NCBI RefSeq assembly: GCF_900105205.1
Contig: NZ_FNSQ01000005.1
Span: 2,294,001-2,358,000, forward strand
DNA: 64,000 nt
Direction of reading: 5' to 3'
Origin: Microbacterium hydrocarbonoxydans
GTDB taxonomy: Bacteria > Actinomycetota > Actinomycetes > Actinomycetales > Microbacteriaceae
Shown: piece by piece, positions 1 to 8,403 of the stretch
Layout: every line of letters starts with the position of its first letter
How positions within the stretch are numbered: position 1 is the stretch's first letter
The notes under the pieces: generated by a model
Seen by the model: only the letters and a program-made list of their open reading frames with translations
What the model was told of the DNA's origin: nothing
Database searches by the model: none
Program-made: the position numbers and the translations under genes

Positions 1-10
1 GCGTCGATGC

Positions 11-988
11 TCAGCGGGTCGTGCCGTGCACCTTCGGCAGGGCGCCGCCCGCGGCCGCGTTGCGGTCGGGGCGGAAGTTGGAGAAGTCGGCACCGGGGAC
101 GTCCGCGACGAGGTCGAGCTCGTCCTCGATGAGGGCGGCCTCCCACTCTTCCGGGCCGACCAGGGGCAGACGCACGCGCGGGCTCGAGATGCGGCCGAGT
201 CCGTGCAGGATGTACTTCGCGGCGACGGTCCCGGGCACATGCGTCATGACGGCACGGACCAGCGGTTCCAGGCGCTTGTGCTCGGCCGTGGCCGTGGCGA
301 GGTCGCCGCGGTTCACGGCGTCGATGATCGTGCGGTAGGGCGTCGCGGTGATGTTCGCCGTCACGCCGATGAGCCCGGTGGCGCCGATCGCGAGGTGCGG
401 GAGCACGTTCGCGTCATCGCCGGAGAAGTACATCAGGTCGGTCTGGTTGAGGACCCGGCTCACCTCGGAGAAGTCGCCCTTGGCGTCTTTCACCGCGAGG
501 ATGTTCGGGTGCTTCGCGAGGCGCAGGATCGTCTCGTACTTGATCGGCACACCGGTGCGGCCGGGGATGTCGTACAGGATCACGGGAAGGTCCGTGGCGT
601 CGGCGACCAGGCGGAAGTGCGTGAGGATGCCGGCCTGCGTGGGCTTGTTGTAGTACGGCGTGACGATCATGATGCCGTCGGCGCCGGCCTTCTCGCTCGC
701 CTTGTAGAGCTCGATCGCGTGGGCGGTCTCATTCGACCCGCCACCGGTGATGATCTTCGCGCGTCCGGCGGACACCGACTTGCCGATCTCGACGAGCTTG
801 AGCTTCTCGGGGTCCGTCAGCGTGGAGGTCTCGCCGGTCGTTCCCGTCACGACGACGCCGTCAGCACCCGCGGTGATGACGTCGTCGATGTGCTTCTCGA
901 CGGCGGGCCAATCGACTTCGCCGTCGGCCGTCATCGGAGTGACGAGCGCGACGAGAACCTGTCCGAAGGGGTTGCCCGAATGCGTCAT
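11..988 (-). CDS. dapA: 4-hydroxy-tetrahydrodipicolinate synthase
   Basis: Condenses pyruvate with aspartate semialdehyde, the first committed step to diaminopimelate and lysine, in the cytosol. The 325-residue product has the family's usual length. It carries GTTGE near residues 49-53, the tyrosine of the YYNKP stretch near 113, YDIPGRTG near 139-146 and the Schiff-base lysine in AVKDAKGD (about K167). The reading frame stays open upstream, but homology begins at the ATG at 988, so the extension is rejected. It is last in a minus-strand series thyA, folA, SDR, EF-Tu-domain protein, dapA, with 28 nt separating it from the previous gene. In M. tuberculosis the same neighbourhood leads on to ribonuclease J, which would lie left of this window. 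Confidence 0.96.
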   Translation of the reverse strand: MTHSGNPFGQVLVALVTPMTADGEVDWPAVEKHIDDVITAGADGVVVTGTTGETSTLTDPEKLKLVEIGKSVSAGRAKIITGGGSNETAHAIELYKASEKAGADGIMIVTPYYNKPTQAGILTHFRLVADATDLPVILYDIPGRTGVPIKYETILRLAKHPNILAVKDAKGDFSEVSRVLNQTDLMYFSGDDANVLPHLAIGATGLIGVTANITATPYRTIIDAVNRGDLATATAEHKRLEPLVRAVMTHVPGTVAAKYILHGLGRISSPRVRLPLVGPEEWEAALIEDELDLVADVPGADFSNFRPDRNAAAGGALPKVHGTTR

Positions 989-1016
989 GCCCCCAGCGTA
1001 TCTGGTCAGGTGCCGC

Positions 1017-1448
1017 TCACCCAGACGAGGCGTGCACGATGACGTCGCCCCTGGCCACATCCACCCGGTCGCGCAACACGAGTCCGGACATCTGCCCCGG
1101 AGTGGTCTCGTCCGTGTGCGCGCGGAAGACCTCGATCCCGACGATCCTGGTGGTGCCCTGGGTACTGCCTTCGCGCAGGATCGCGATGTCGTCCTCGACG
1201 CGGAACACCCCGGAGGCCGCCATACCCGTGACCACCTGACCTCGGCCCGTGATCGTGAAGACGTCCTCCACCGGGAACCGTGCCGAGGTGAGGGACACCG
1301 AGATCGGCGCACCGGCACCCGGAAGATCAGCGCCCGAAGCGGGCGCGGACGTCAGGTCTTCGAGTCGTCTCGCTTCGGCCTCGTTGTACCGCCGCAGCGT
1401 CTCGTTCGCGTCCGCGGGCTCGCGCTTCCTGCCGAACAGCCATCCCAT
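1017..1448 (-). CDS. stand-alone EF-Tu domain-2-like protein
   Basis: Predicted 143-residue cytosolic protein. Residues from about 55 to the end resemble the beta-barrel domain 2 of translation GTPases, for example VFTITGRGQVVTGMAASGVF and a GLVLRD-RVDVARGD segment. No G domain precedes it. The N-terminus (MGWLFGRKREP) is short, basic and charged. I chose the ATG at 1448 because upstream codons in frame are arginine- and serine-rich and look noncoding. It sits 67 nt after the SDR gene and 28 nt before dapA, so co-transcription is likely. The role is unknown; small proteins of this kind are annotated only as EF-Tu domain 2 family. I infer no GTPase activity. Confidence 0.8.
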   Translation of the reverse strand: MGWLFGRKREPADANETLRRYNEAEARRLEDLTSAPASGADLPGAGAPISVSLTSARFPVEDVFTITGRGQVVTGMAASGVFRVEDDIAILREGSTQGTTRIVGIEVFRAHTDETTPGQMSGLVLRDRVDVARGDVIVHASSG

Positions 1449-1515
1449 GGGTCCGATCCTAGAGGCGACGACGTGTCGACCTCGGTGGCCCGGACCAGGA
1501 TGCCTCCGGGTGCGA

Positions 1516-2277
1516 TCAGACGCGTCCGCGCCGCGCGACTCCCGATGTGAGGGAACTCGGCAGCAGCCGCGCGAGGGCGACGATGGTCTTGTAGCGCAAC
1601 GACGGGACCGACACCGCCTTGCCACGGGCCGCGTCACGCAGCCCCTCGCGCACGACATCGCGCGCGTCGAGCCACATGAACGAGGGCACGCCCTCGTGTC
1701 CGGGGGCGAGACCCATGCGCTCATGGAACGACGTGTGGGTGAATCCAGGGCACACAGCCGTCACGGTCACGCGATCGCGCGCGTACTCTGCGTTCGCCCA
1801 GCGGCTGAACCCGATCAGCCAGCTCTTGCACGCCGAATACGTCGACCTGGAGATGAACCCCGCGACCGAGGCGACGTTGATGATCCGTCCGCCTCGACCG
1901 CGCATCGAACCGAGCGCTGCATGCATGAGCCGCATGGACGCCTCGACGTGCACGCGCAGATGCCGCACCTCGTCGTCGATGTCGTTGTCCGCGAACTGCA
2001 GGGGCAGACCGAAACCCGCGTTGTTGATCAACAGATCGACCGGGTCGGCCGCATCGCGGAGCCGGGCGGCCACCCGATCGACGTCGGCCTCCTCCGCCAG
2101 ATCGGCCGCGAGCACCTCGACCGCGACCCCGTATTCGCTGCGGAGTGCGGCAGCGGCCTCGTCGAGTGCATCCGTCGAACGGGCGACGAGGACGAGATCC
2201 GCCCGGCGTCGCGCGAGCTGCCTCGCGAACTCGAGACCGAGTCCCGCGCTGGCGCCGGTGATGAGTGCGGTGGGCAT
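1516..2277 (-). CDS. SDR family NAD(P)-dependent oxidoreductase
   Basis: Classical short-chain dehydrogenase of 253 residues. The dinucleotide-binding TGASAGLG lies at residues 7-14, NNAG at 85-88, and the catalytic Tyr147 and Lys151 in YSACK, with the usual serine a little upstream in the INVASVAG strand. The substrate cannot be told from sequence. The ATG at 2277 shares one base with the folA stop (TGATG), which fixes the start and implies translational coupling behind folA. Its linkage to thyA and folA makes a folate- or redox-related role possible, but that is only inference from position. Confidence 0.88.
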   Translation of the reverse strand: MPTALITGASAGLGLEFARQLARRRADLVLVARSTDALDEAAAALRSEYGVAVEVLAADLAEEADVDRVAARLRDAADPVDLLINNAGFGLPLQFADNDIDDEVRHLRVHVEASMRLMHAALGSMRGRGGRIINVASVAGFISRSTYSACKSWLIGFSRWANAEYARDRVTVTAVCPGFTHTSFHERMGLAPGHEGVPSFMWLDARDVVREGLRDAARGKAVSVPSLRYKTIVALARLLPSSLTSGVARRGRV

Positions 2278-2753
2278 CAGCGCTCGTATCCCAGGAAGCG
2301 GTATCGGATGCCGGAACGAGACGTCATCCACTCCCCCTCATCGACCAGACGCCACCCGTTCTTCGACGGCGCGTAGGCGTCTCCCGCGACCTCGAGGTCG
2401 AGTTCCGTGACCTCGAGGCGATCGGCGTCGGCGATCACGAGGCGGAAGATCTCGGCCCCGCCGATGATCCAGACCCGTTCGTGTCCCCGTACCGCATCGG
2501 TGATCGTCGCGGCACGACGAGCTCCCTCGGCCGCCCAATCCTGCTGGCGTGTGATGACGATGTTGTCGCGACCGGGAAGCGGCCGGAAGCGCTCCGGCAG
2601 CGAATCCCAGGTCTTGCGCCCCATGATCACCGGAGCGCCGAGCGTCGTCTCCTTGAAGTGCGCGAGATCCTCCGGAACGTTCCAGGGCATCCCGCCCTCC
2701 GCGCCGATGACTCCGCCGTGCGCCTCCGCCCAGATCAGGCCGACCCAGGTCAT
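2277..2753 (-). CDS. folA: dihydrofolate reductase
   Basis: Reduces dihydrofolate to tetrahydrofolate with NADPH, recycling the folate oxidised by ThyA. The product has 158 residues, typical of bacterial DHFR. It starts [10 protein letters not shown] and shows [15 protein letters not shown] (active-site loop, here with Glu in the usual acidic position), GRKTWDSLP and WIIGGAEIF. The ATG at 2753 overlaps the thyA stop by four bases (ATGA) and the stop overlaps the SDR start, so three genes are tightly coupled. Trimethoprim-class drugs target this family; nothing in the sequence indicates resistance. Confidence 0.96.
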   Translation of the reverse strand: MTWVGLIWAEAHGGVIGAEGGMPWNVPEDLAHFKETTLGAPVIMGRKTWDSLPERFRPLPGRDNIVITRQQDWAAEGARRAATITDAVRGHERVWIIGGAEIFRLVIADADRLEVTELDLEVAGDAYAPSKNGWRLVDEGEWMTSRSGIRYRFLGYER

Positions 2754-3559
2754 ACCGCGACCGCCGCCCTGATCGGCGCGTGGTGCTGGTAGTCCTCGAC
2801 GATGAAGTCCTCGTAGCGGTAGTCCGAGATCGACTCGGGCGTGCGCCCCAGCCGCAGCGTCGGGTACGGGAAGGCGTCCCGCGTCAGCTGTTCGCGGACC
2901 TGCTCGAGGTGGTTGTCGTAGATATGGCAGTCGCCACCCGTCCAGACGAAGTCTCCGGGTTCGAGCCCGACCTGCTGCGCGACCATCAGCGTCAGCAGCG
3001 CATACGACGCGATGTTGAAGGGCACACCCAGGAAGAGGTCTGCGCTGCGCTGGTACAGCTGGCAGGACAGCTTGCCGTCGGCGACGTAGAACTGGAAGAG
3101 CGCGTGGCATGGTGCCAGTGCCATGTCGGGGATGTCGGCGGGGTTCCACGCCGACACGATCAGGCGGCGGGAGTCCGGCGTCGCGCGGATCTGCTCGATG
3201 ACCTGCGCGAGCTGATCGATGCTCGTGCCGTCCGGCGCGGGCCAGGACCGCCACTGCACGCCATACACCGGACCGAGATCGCCGGAGTCATCGGCCCACT
3301 CGTCCCAGATGGTGACGCCGTTCTCCTGCAGCCAGCGCACATTCGAATCGCCGCGGAGGAACCAGAGCAGCTCGTACGCGATCGACTTGAAGTGCACGCG
3401 CTTGGTCGTGATCAGCGGGAAGCCCTCGGAGAGATCGAACCTGATCTGTCGACCGAACACGCTCGTGGTGCCGGTTCCGGTGCGATCCGACTTGTGCGTG
3501 CCGGACTCCAGCACGTCGCGGAGCAGATCTTCATACGGCGTCGGGACGGCTGCGCTCAT
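2750..3559 (-). CDS. thyA: thymidylate synthase
   Basis: Makes dTMP from dUMP using methylene-tetrahydrofolate as both carbon donor and reductant, yielding dihydrofolate for the overlapping folA product. The 269-residue protein matches ThyA length. It contains the Arg-rich phosphate site (SDRTGTGT), the WDEWAD and [11 protein letters not shown] segments, the nucleophile Cys151 in [10 protein letters not shown], and the [13 protein letters not shown] segment (here [10 protein letters not shown]). The ATG at 3559 is followed directly by the conserved TPYEDLL. It is first in the minus-strand operon with folA and the SDR. A thioredoxin-like gene diverges 96 bp away. Confidence 0.97.
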   Translation of the reverse strand: MSAAVPTPYEDLLRDVLESGTHKSDRTGTGTTSVFGRQIRFDLSEGFPLITTKRVHFKSIAYELLWFLRGDSNVRWLQENGVTIWDEWADDSGDLGPVYGVQWRSWPAPDGTSIDQLAQVIEQIRATPDSRRLIVSAWNPADIPDMALAPCHALFQFYVADGKLSCQLYQRSADLFLGVPFNIASYALLTLMVAQQVGLEPGDFVWTGGDCHIYDNHLEQVREQLTRDAFPYPTLRLGRTPESISDYRYEDFIVEDYQHHAPIRAAVAV

Positions 3560-3655
3560 GTCAGCCAGACTACCCGCCCCCGGGCCCGCGGAGCCGGATC
3601 GTCACGATGCGACACATCCGCCTCCGCCACGATCCATCGCCTCTATCCTCGAGGC

Positions 3656-4069
3656 ATGTCCCCCGCGCTCGCCCTGACTGCAGCCCTCGCACTGCTCGTG
3701 CTGGCGGCAGCGGCAGGCCTGACCCTGCGCCTCCTCGACGGACGTCGGCGCGACGGGGGCCGCCTGCGCTTCGACCCGGCGGACGCGGATGCCGCGGAAC
3801 TGGGCGCCCGCGCCACGCTCGTGCAGTTCAGCACCGAGGTCTGCACGCGATGCCCGCAGGTGCGCCGGATGCTCAGCGGCTACGCCGCCGCGCACGAGGG
3901 CCTGCGTCATGTGGAGGTCGACCTCACCCGTCGACCCGACCTGTCGGCGCGGTACCGGATCCTGCAGACGCCCACCACATTTCTCGTCGACGGCACCGGC
4001 ACGGTGCGCGCACGATTCAACGGCGTTCCACAGCGCGACGCCCTCATCGACGCACTCGCCGCCGTCTGA
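3656..4069 (+). CDS. membrane-anchored thioredoxin-family protein
   Basis: A 137-residue protein with one N-terminal hydrophobic helix (about residues 3-22) followed by a thioredoxin fold. The redox motif is CTRC in STEVCTRCPQVRRML rather than WCGPC, and a cis-proline loop (LQTPTTFLV) follows. It is probably anchored with the redox domain outside the membrane. The ATG at 3656 is chosen because the anchor starts there; the longer open frame upstream runs antisense through thyA. Twenty nucleotides separate it from the DUF4395 membrane gene, so the two are probably an operon and may act together in thiol redox at the membrane. The partner is unknown. Confidence 0.85.
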   Translation: MSPALALTAALALLVLAAAAGLTLRLLDGRRRDGGRLRFDPADADAAELGARATLVQFSTEVCTRCPQVRRMLSGYAAAHEGLRHVEVDLTRRPDLSARYRILQTPTTFLVDGTGTVRARFNGVPQRDALIDALAAV

Positions 4070-4089
4070 GGCGGAGGATCGGAGCACCC

Positions 4090-4656
4090 ATGACGACTCC
4101 CGCAGGCATCGACCCTCGAGGACCGCGGTTCGCGGCCACGATCACGACCGTGCTGCTCCTCGCGGCCACCTTCCTCGGACTGATCGGCATCTCGACGGCG
4201 CGTTCCTTCGGCTGGTTCGCCTACCAGCCTCTCGCCTCTGCGCGACTCGATTGGCACACCTGGGCCGTGTCCGCCGCCTCGCTGCCCGAACGCGCGCTCG
4301 ACCCGGGCTTCCTCCTCAGCCTCCTCGTGGCGCTGCTCTTCCTCTGGAGCGTCGTCTCCCCCGCCACCGCACCGTGGGGCGTCGTCTTCCGCCGGTTCGT
4401 GCGCCCCCGCCTCGCTCCTCCGACGGAGTTCGAGGATCCGCGTCCCCCGCGCTTCGCGCAGGGCGTCGGGCTCTTCGTCGTCACGGTCGGCCTCATGCTG
4501 CACCTCGCCGGCGTGCCGTGGGCGCTCCCCCTCGCGACGGCGGCGGCCTTCATCGCCGCGTTCCTCAACGCGGCGTTCTCGTTCTGCCTCGGCTGCCAGC
4601 TCTACCTGCTGCTGCAGCGCGCCGGCGTGCTCGGCCGCCCGGCATCCCCGGCGTGA
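4090..4656 (+). CDS. DUF4395 family membrane protein
   Basis: A 188-residue integral membrane protein with about four hydrophobic segments (roughly residues 15-37, 73-92, 125-145 and 148-178). The DUF4395 hallmark, a Cys-x-x-Cys in the last helix (SFCLGCQLYL), is present. No catalytic function is established for this family. Its position 20 nt behind a membrane-anchored thioredoxin-like protein suggests the CxxC is a redox partner of that protein; this is inference. The ATG at 4090 follows a purine-rich GGAGGATCGGAG stretch that can serve as the ribosome site. Confidence 0.85.
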   Translation: MTTPAGIDPRGPRFAATITTVLLLAATFLGLIGISTARSFGWFAYQPLASARLDWHTWAVSAASLPERALDPGFLLSLLVALLFLWSVVSPATAPWGVVFRRFVRPRLAPPTEFEDPRPPRFAQGVGLFVVTVGLMLHLAGVPWALPLATAAAFIAAFLNAAFSFCLGCQLYLLLQRAGVLGRPASPA

Positions 4657-4740
4657 GCGCTGTTCCGCCGCCGAGCGCCGCTCGGTAGGCTGGCCGGACA
4701 CGCGCCTCGCACATCCCGCAGCGCGAGAACCGGAGGAATC

Positions 4741-5166
4741 ATGCCCGTCACCAGCGAAGCGACCACCACCTGGACCGGCTCCCTGGCCGAGGGCTCGGGC
4801 ACCGTGGCATTCTCCTCATCCAAACTCGGCACCTTCCCGATCAACTGGAAGGCCCGCAGCGAGGGCAGCGACACGACGACCACGCCGGAGGAGCTGATCG
4901 CAGCCGCGCACGCCTCGTGCTTCAGCATGGCGCTCTCGCACGCGCTGTCGGAGAACGGAACCCCGCCCGAGCGCGTGGACACCAGCGCCTCGGTCACATT
5001 CAAGCCGGGCGTCGGCATCACCGGCAGCCACCTCAACGTCAACGCCGTCGTGCCGGGACTCACGCCAGAGGCCTTCCAGACCATCGCCGCAGAGGCGAAG
5101 GTCGGCTGCCCCGTATCCCAGGCTCTCGCAGGGATCGAGATCACCCTCGAGGCGACGCTGGCCTGA
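4741..5166 (+). CDS. OsmC family peroxiredoxin
   Basis: A 141-residue OsmC/Ohr-type thiol peroxidase, expected to reduce organic hydroperoxides in the cytosol. The two redox cysteines are visible: Cys60 in AAHASCFSMALS and Cys123 in VGCPVS. The N-terminal WTGSLAEGSG and the hydrophobic central helix also fit. The ATG at 4741 is preceded by AGAACCGGAGG. Which subgroup (OsmC or Ohr) is not settled by these motifs, but the length and HASC context favour OsmC. It ends against a perfect hairpin, so it is probably monocistronic. Confidence 0.92.
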   Translation: MPVTSEATTTWTGSLAEGSGTVAFSSSKLGTFPINWKARSEGSDTTTTPEELIAAAHASCFSMALSHALSENGTPPERVDTSASVTFKPGVGITGSHLNVNAVVPGLTPEAFQTIAAEAKVGCPVSQALAGIEITLEATLA

Positions 5167-5174
5167 TCGCAGTC

Positions 5175-5200
5175 GCGGCCGCGGTCGGCACCGCGGCCGC
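5175..5200. terminator. two-way terminator hairpin, osmC / membrane protein
   Basis: Perfect 11-bp stem (GCGGCCGCGGT with ACCGCGGCCGC) closing a CGGC tetraloop, between two convergent genes. No T-tract follows on either strand. Confidence 0.75.
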
Positions 5201-5241
5201 ACAGTCAGCGCGCGAGAGACCGTCCGCTCACCGCGCGACGC

Positions 5242-5679
5242 TCAGCTGCGTGCGAGACGGATCGCCTGGCGAATGCTCGCTCGCGCGTCCTTGCGACGGC
5301 CCGAGGCGTCCTGGACCACGCCCAGACGGTAGCGCGCCCGCCAGTCCTCGGGCGCCGCATCGGCTTCTGCGCTGTAGCGGGCGATCAGCGCATCCGCATC
5401 GGCGCGCGCGATCCGTCCGCTCGGCGTGAGCTCGGTCTCGACCGGGGGCATCCCGCCCTCGGCGTCCAGGGTGCGGCCGAGGCGATCGGCGGAGAAGCCG
5501 AACTGCATCTCCCGCACCAGCGCCCAGGCGCCGATCGGAGCGAGCACGATGAGTGCGATGCCCATTCCGATCGACACCGGTGTGCCGACGGCGAAGAACA
5601 TCACCGCGAGCCAGACGGCGACCGCGAGGTAGACGAGCAGCGCGGCGGCCATGAGGCCGACGCCGATGCGCGACATCAC
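5242..5679 (-). CDS. small membrane protein with a TPR-like tail
   Basis: A 145-residue protein with two N-terminal transmembrane helices (about residues 6-31 and 36-57). The soluble C-terminal half ends in a TPR-like helix pair (EDWRARYRLGVVQDASGRRKDARASIRQA). I cannot assign a function. A GTG at 5679 overlaps the dapB stop by four bases (GTGA), and the ATG at 5676 overlaps it by one; either start keeps it translationally coupled to dapB. Such a protein could tether or scaffold, but no partner is indicated. Confidence 0.75.
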   Translation of the reverse strand: MMSRIGVGLMAAALLVYLAVAVWLAVMFFAVGTPVSIGMGIALIVLAPIGAWALVREMQFGFSADRLGRTLDAEGGMPPVETELTPSGRIARADADALIARYSAEADAAPEDWRARYRLGVVQDASGRRKDARASIRQAIRLARS

Positions 5680-6416
5680 GAGCGGATGCCGATGTCGATC
5701 ATGCTCTCGAGGCCGACGAAGACGCCGACGGCGTCGGCCGCGAACGGGACGGCGAGGCGGATGCCGGGCGCATAGGCCAGCGCCGGCTCGACGGTGTCGT
5801 GCGTGAATGTGAGCGACTCACCGGGGCCGGAGAGGATGACCTCCTGCTTGGCCACGACACCAGGGCGCCGCAGCGAGTGGATCGGCACGCTGCCGACCTG
5901 CTGACCGCGGGCACGCTGATCGGCGTGCGGCGCGCTGACCGGGCCCTGTTCGGAGCGGGCGGCGGCGATGAGCTCTGCGGTGCGCACGGCGGTGCCGCTC
6001 GGAGAGTCGACCTTCGCCGCGTGGTGGGCCTCGACGATCTCGGCCGACCCGAAGAACGGCGCGGCCGCTGCAGCCAGAGCCGACCCCAGCACGGAGCCGA
6101 GCGAGAAGTTCGGGATGAAGACGACGCCGGATCCGGCATCCACCACCAGCGGGCGCACGAGTGCGATCCGTTCGTTCGACCAGCCGGACGTCGCGACCAG
6201 CACGTTGATGCGCCGTTCGACGGCGGCGCGCACGACGTCGACGCTGACCTGAGGAGTGGTCGCGTCGATGACCAGGTCGGCCCCCGCGATCTCCGCCAGA
6301 TCGCTCTGAGAGGTGAGCACGCGGCTCACCTCGAAGCCCTCGAGATCGTCGATCACCGCGTGGATGATCGACCCGAGCTTCCCGGTTCCGCCGACGAGTG
6401 CTACCTGCGTGGTCAT
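5676..6416 (-). CDS. dapB: 4-hydroxy-tetrahydrodipicolinate reductase
   Basis: Second enzyme of the diaminopimelate/lysine pathway after DapA, reducing the DapA product with NAD(P)H. The 246-residue protein starts with the Rossmann motif VALVGGTGKLG (residues 5-15). It has DATTP near 51-55, and the signature EAHHAAKVDSPSGTA near 129-143 with catalytic His131/His132 and Lys135. Its stop is overlapped by the downstream membrane-protein start. It lies on the same strand as thyA-folA-dapA but is separated from them by the divergent thioredoxin/OsmC block. Confidence 0.95.
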   Translation of the reverse strand: MTTQVALVGGTGKLGSIIHAVIDDLEGFEVSRVLTSQSDLAEIAGADLVIDATTPQVSVDVVRAAVERRINVLVATSGWSNERIALVRPLVVDAGSGVVFIPNFSLGSVLGSALAAAAAPFFGSAEIVEAHHAAKVDSPSGTAVRTAELIAAARSEQGPVSAPHADQRARGQQVGSVPIHSLRRPGVVAKQEVILSGPGESLTFTHDTVEPALAYAPGIRLAVPFAADAVGVFVGLESMIDIGIRS

Positions 6417-6475
6417 GCGTTCAGTCTATTTCTCGCAAGCACGCCGACCGCCGCGGCGGGCCGCAGCACACCGAA

Positions 6476-7078
6476 TCAGACCGGCATCGCGTCGGGGATG
6501 CCCGTACGGAGCTCCACCGGGAGGTGCCCCGTGTCATTGTGGGTCAGCAGTGTCCAGGGGCGGCCCTGCTTCTGAGCGATCACCGTGAGGCCGCAGTGCG
6601 CCTGGTTGAGGGTCATCCAGCGCCATTCCGGGGCCCCGAGGACCTCGCGCACGAACCACGAGATCACGAAGTTGTGTGTGATGAGGACCTCGTGCACGTC
6701 TCCTGGCTTGCGCACCAGGAACTCGTTGACCGCATCGAACATCTGCGCGCGCCCGGCATCGAGCTCCGCTTCGGTGATCGAGCCGAAGAAAGGCTCGTAC
6801 GACGCCGGGGTCTCCTCGGTCATCCCCGTCGGCACACAGTCGAACAGGAGCGCCGTCGGCTCGGGGTCGACAGACGGCAGGCGCGCCGCGATCGCTCGCG
6901 CTGTTTCGTTCGCGCGTAGCAGCGGCGAATGCCAGACGGCGTCGAGCGGCAGACCGGAGAGCCGGTCGGCGATGAGCTCCGCCTGCCGCTGACCGCGCGG
7001 CGAAAGTGGTCCGTCGGCGAGACCGTGTTCGGCGTCCTGATGTTCACCGTGTCTGACCAGATATATGTAATGCGTCAC
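6476..7078 (-). CDS. histidine phosphatase family protein
   Basis: A 200-residue phosphoglycerate-mutase-like phosphatase. The phosphate-pocket motif LVRHGEHQD carries the nucleophilic histidine at about residue 10. SPRGQRQAELIADRL, the SPLLRANETA segment with the second arginine, and the late histidine in VLITHNFVI complete the fold. The substrate is not evident; the family includes phosphoserine, sugar-phosphate and nucleotide phosphatases. The start is a GTG at 7078 directly followed by the conserved strand. It lies 59 nt upstream of dapB on the same strand and may be co-transcribed. Confidence 0.88.
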   Translation of the reverse strand: MTHYIYLVRHGEHQDAEHGLADGPLSPRGQRQAELIADRLSGLPLDAVWHSPLLRANETARAIAARLPSVDPEPTALLFDCVPTGMTEETPASYEPFFGSITEAELDAGRAQMFDAVNEFLVRKPGDVHEVLITHNFVISWFVREVLGAPEWRWMTLNQAHCGLTVIAQKQGRPWTLLTHNDTGHLPVELRTGIPDAMPV

Positions 7079-7158
7079 AAACTCGCTCGCTTCATCGACA
7101 GCGTCCGCCGGGATTCACTCCACCCTATGCCAGGGATGTGACAGGGGTGTGACGACGC

Positions 7159-8187
7159 TCAGTTGCCGGCGCGGGTGAGTTCGGCGACCTGGGCACGTGA
7201 GAGCGTGACCCCTGCGCCCTGCATCAGCTCATCGACGTGGTCCGTTGCGAACGTGTTGACGATCGGGGCGGCGATGGTGCGCTGCGCGAGCAGCCAGGCA
7301 ATCGACACCGCCGCGACCGGCACGTCCAGCTCCGTGGCGACCTGGTCGAGCGCGCGAAGGATCTTCGTGCCCCGCCGGTTGAGGTGGCCGCGCAGCTGCT
7401 CGCCCCGGACTCCGCGGGAGGCGAGCGCTTTGCTGCGATGCCGCCCCGAGAGGAACCCGTGCTCGAGGGCATGCGATGGCGTCACGGCGAGGTTCTGAGC
7501 CCCGGCCACGAGTCGCAGGTCTCCCTCGAAAGGCTGCCGGCGGATGAGGTTGTACGGCGAGTCGATGACCTCGATGCGGGGGTAGCCCGCTGACGCGAGG
7601 ATGCGCGCTTCGACGAGTCGCTCCGGCGCGAACCCGAATGCGCCGAGTGCACCGATCTTGCCGGCATCGACCAGCCACTCGACCGTCGCGAGCGTGTCTT
7701 CGAGGTTGGTGGTGCGATCGAGCGTCGCATCGAGGTAGAGCACGTCGATCCGCTCGACCCCCAGCCTGGTCAGCGATCCCTCGACCGCGCGGACGAGGTT
7801 GACCGACCCGAGACCGGGATTGTCGGCGTGCGCACCGATACGCACGCTGAGCAGGGAGCGATCACGCTGTCCGCGCGAGCGCAGCCACTGCCCGATGATG
7901 TGCTCGCTGCGGCCGCCGGAGAAGCCGTCGGCGGTGTGGATCGCGTTGCCGCCGAACTCGACATAGCGATCGAGGATGCCGTGACTCGTCTCGAGATCGA
8001 CATTCCAGCCGAACTCCGCGGCGCCGAGCATCAACGGGAAGGTGTCGATGCCCGTCTCGCCGAGCGGCACCCGGATGCTCTCACCGACGCCGGGTCCGAC
8101 GATCGGGATCGGGGCGGAAGGGTGCTCTGCCGAGTCGGACTGAGCGCGCTCAGCCGACGCTCCTGCGCCTACGCTGAACAACCGCAT
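7159..8187 (-). CDS. aldo/keto reductase family protein
   Basis: A 342-residue TIM-barrel oxidoreductase that should use NADPH. Family features include the early barrel strand with the DRYVEFGGNAIHTADGFSGG segment (the helix bearing the usual Asp/Tyr region), GRSEHIIGQWL, LTRLGVERIDVLYLD and AIAWLLAQ-like SIAWLLAQRT. The usual catalytic tyrosine position after HTAD reads phenylalanine (DGF instead of D-x-Y), so activity may be altered; this needs an alignment. The first 45 residues are not conserved. I chose the ATG at 8187, which follows GGGGGTGAGGGAT. It sits between pnp and the phosphatase gene on the same strand and is cut off from pnp by a hairpin. Confidence 0.82.
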   Translation of the reverse strand: MRLFSVGAGASAERAQSDSAEHPSAPIPIVGPGVGESIRVPLGETGIDTFPLMLGAAEFGWNVDLETSHGILDRYVEFGGNAIHTADGFSGGRSEHIIGQWLRSRGQRDRSLLSVRIGAHADNPGLGSVNLVRAVEGSLTRLGVERIDVLYLDATLDRTTNLEDTLATVEWLVDAGKIGALGAFGFAPERLVEARILASAGYPRIEVIDSPYNLIRRQPFEGDLRLVAGAQNLAVTPSHALEHGFLSGRHRSKALASRGVRGEQLRGHLNRRGTKILRALDQVATELDVPVAAVSIAWLLAQRTIAAPIVNTFATDHVDELMQGAGVTLSRAQVAELTRAGN

Positions 8188-8349
8188 ATCCCTCACCCCC
8201 GCGTCGATCGGTGCGAACCGACCTGCGTCACTGCCATGGATGCACCCCCCGGTGCGTACTTCGAGAGTAGGCGACAACGGCGAACTCGCCGACCAATCCG
8301 GGGAACGGCGCAAGAACTTCCCATAACGGTTTGATCACAGCGGATACGA

Positions 8350-8387
8350 CGAAGCCCGGACCGTCCGCGAGGACGATCCGGGCTTCG
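8350..8387 (-). terminator. terminator downstream of pnp
   Basis: An 11-bp perfect stem (CGAAGCCCGGA with TCCGGGCTTCG) continues, after one mismatch, into a further 5 bp (CGTCC/GGACG) closed by a GCGA loop. It lies 16 nt past the pnp stop. There is no T-run, as is common for actinobacterial terminators. Confidence 0.8.
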
Positions 8388-8403
8388 GTTCGAAGCGGCT
8401 CGA

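Noticed and set aside
1017..1724. N-terminal extension of the EF-Tu-domain protein
   Set aside because: The extra residues are Arg/Ser-rich, overlap the SDR gene and have no start signal. The ATG at 1448 begins the plausible protein.
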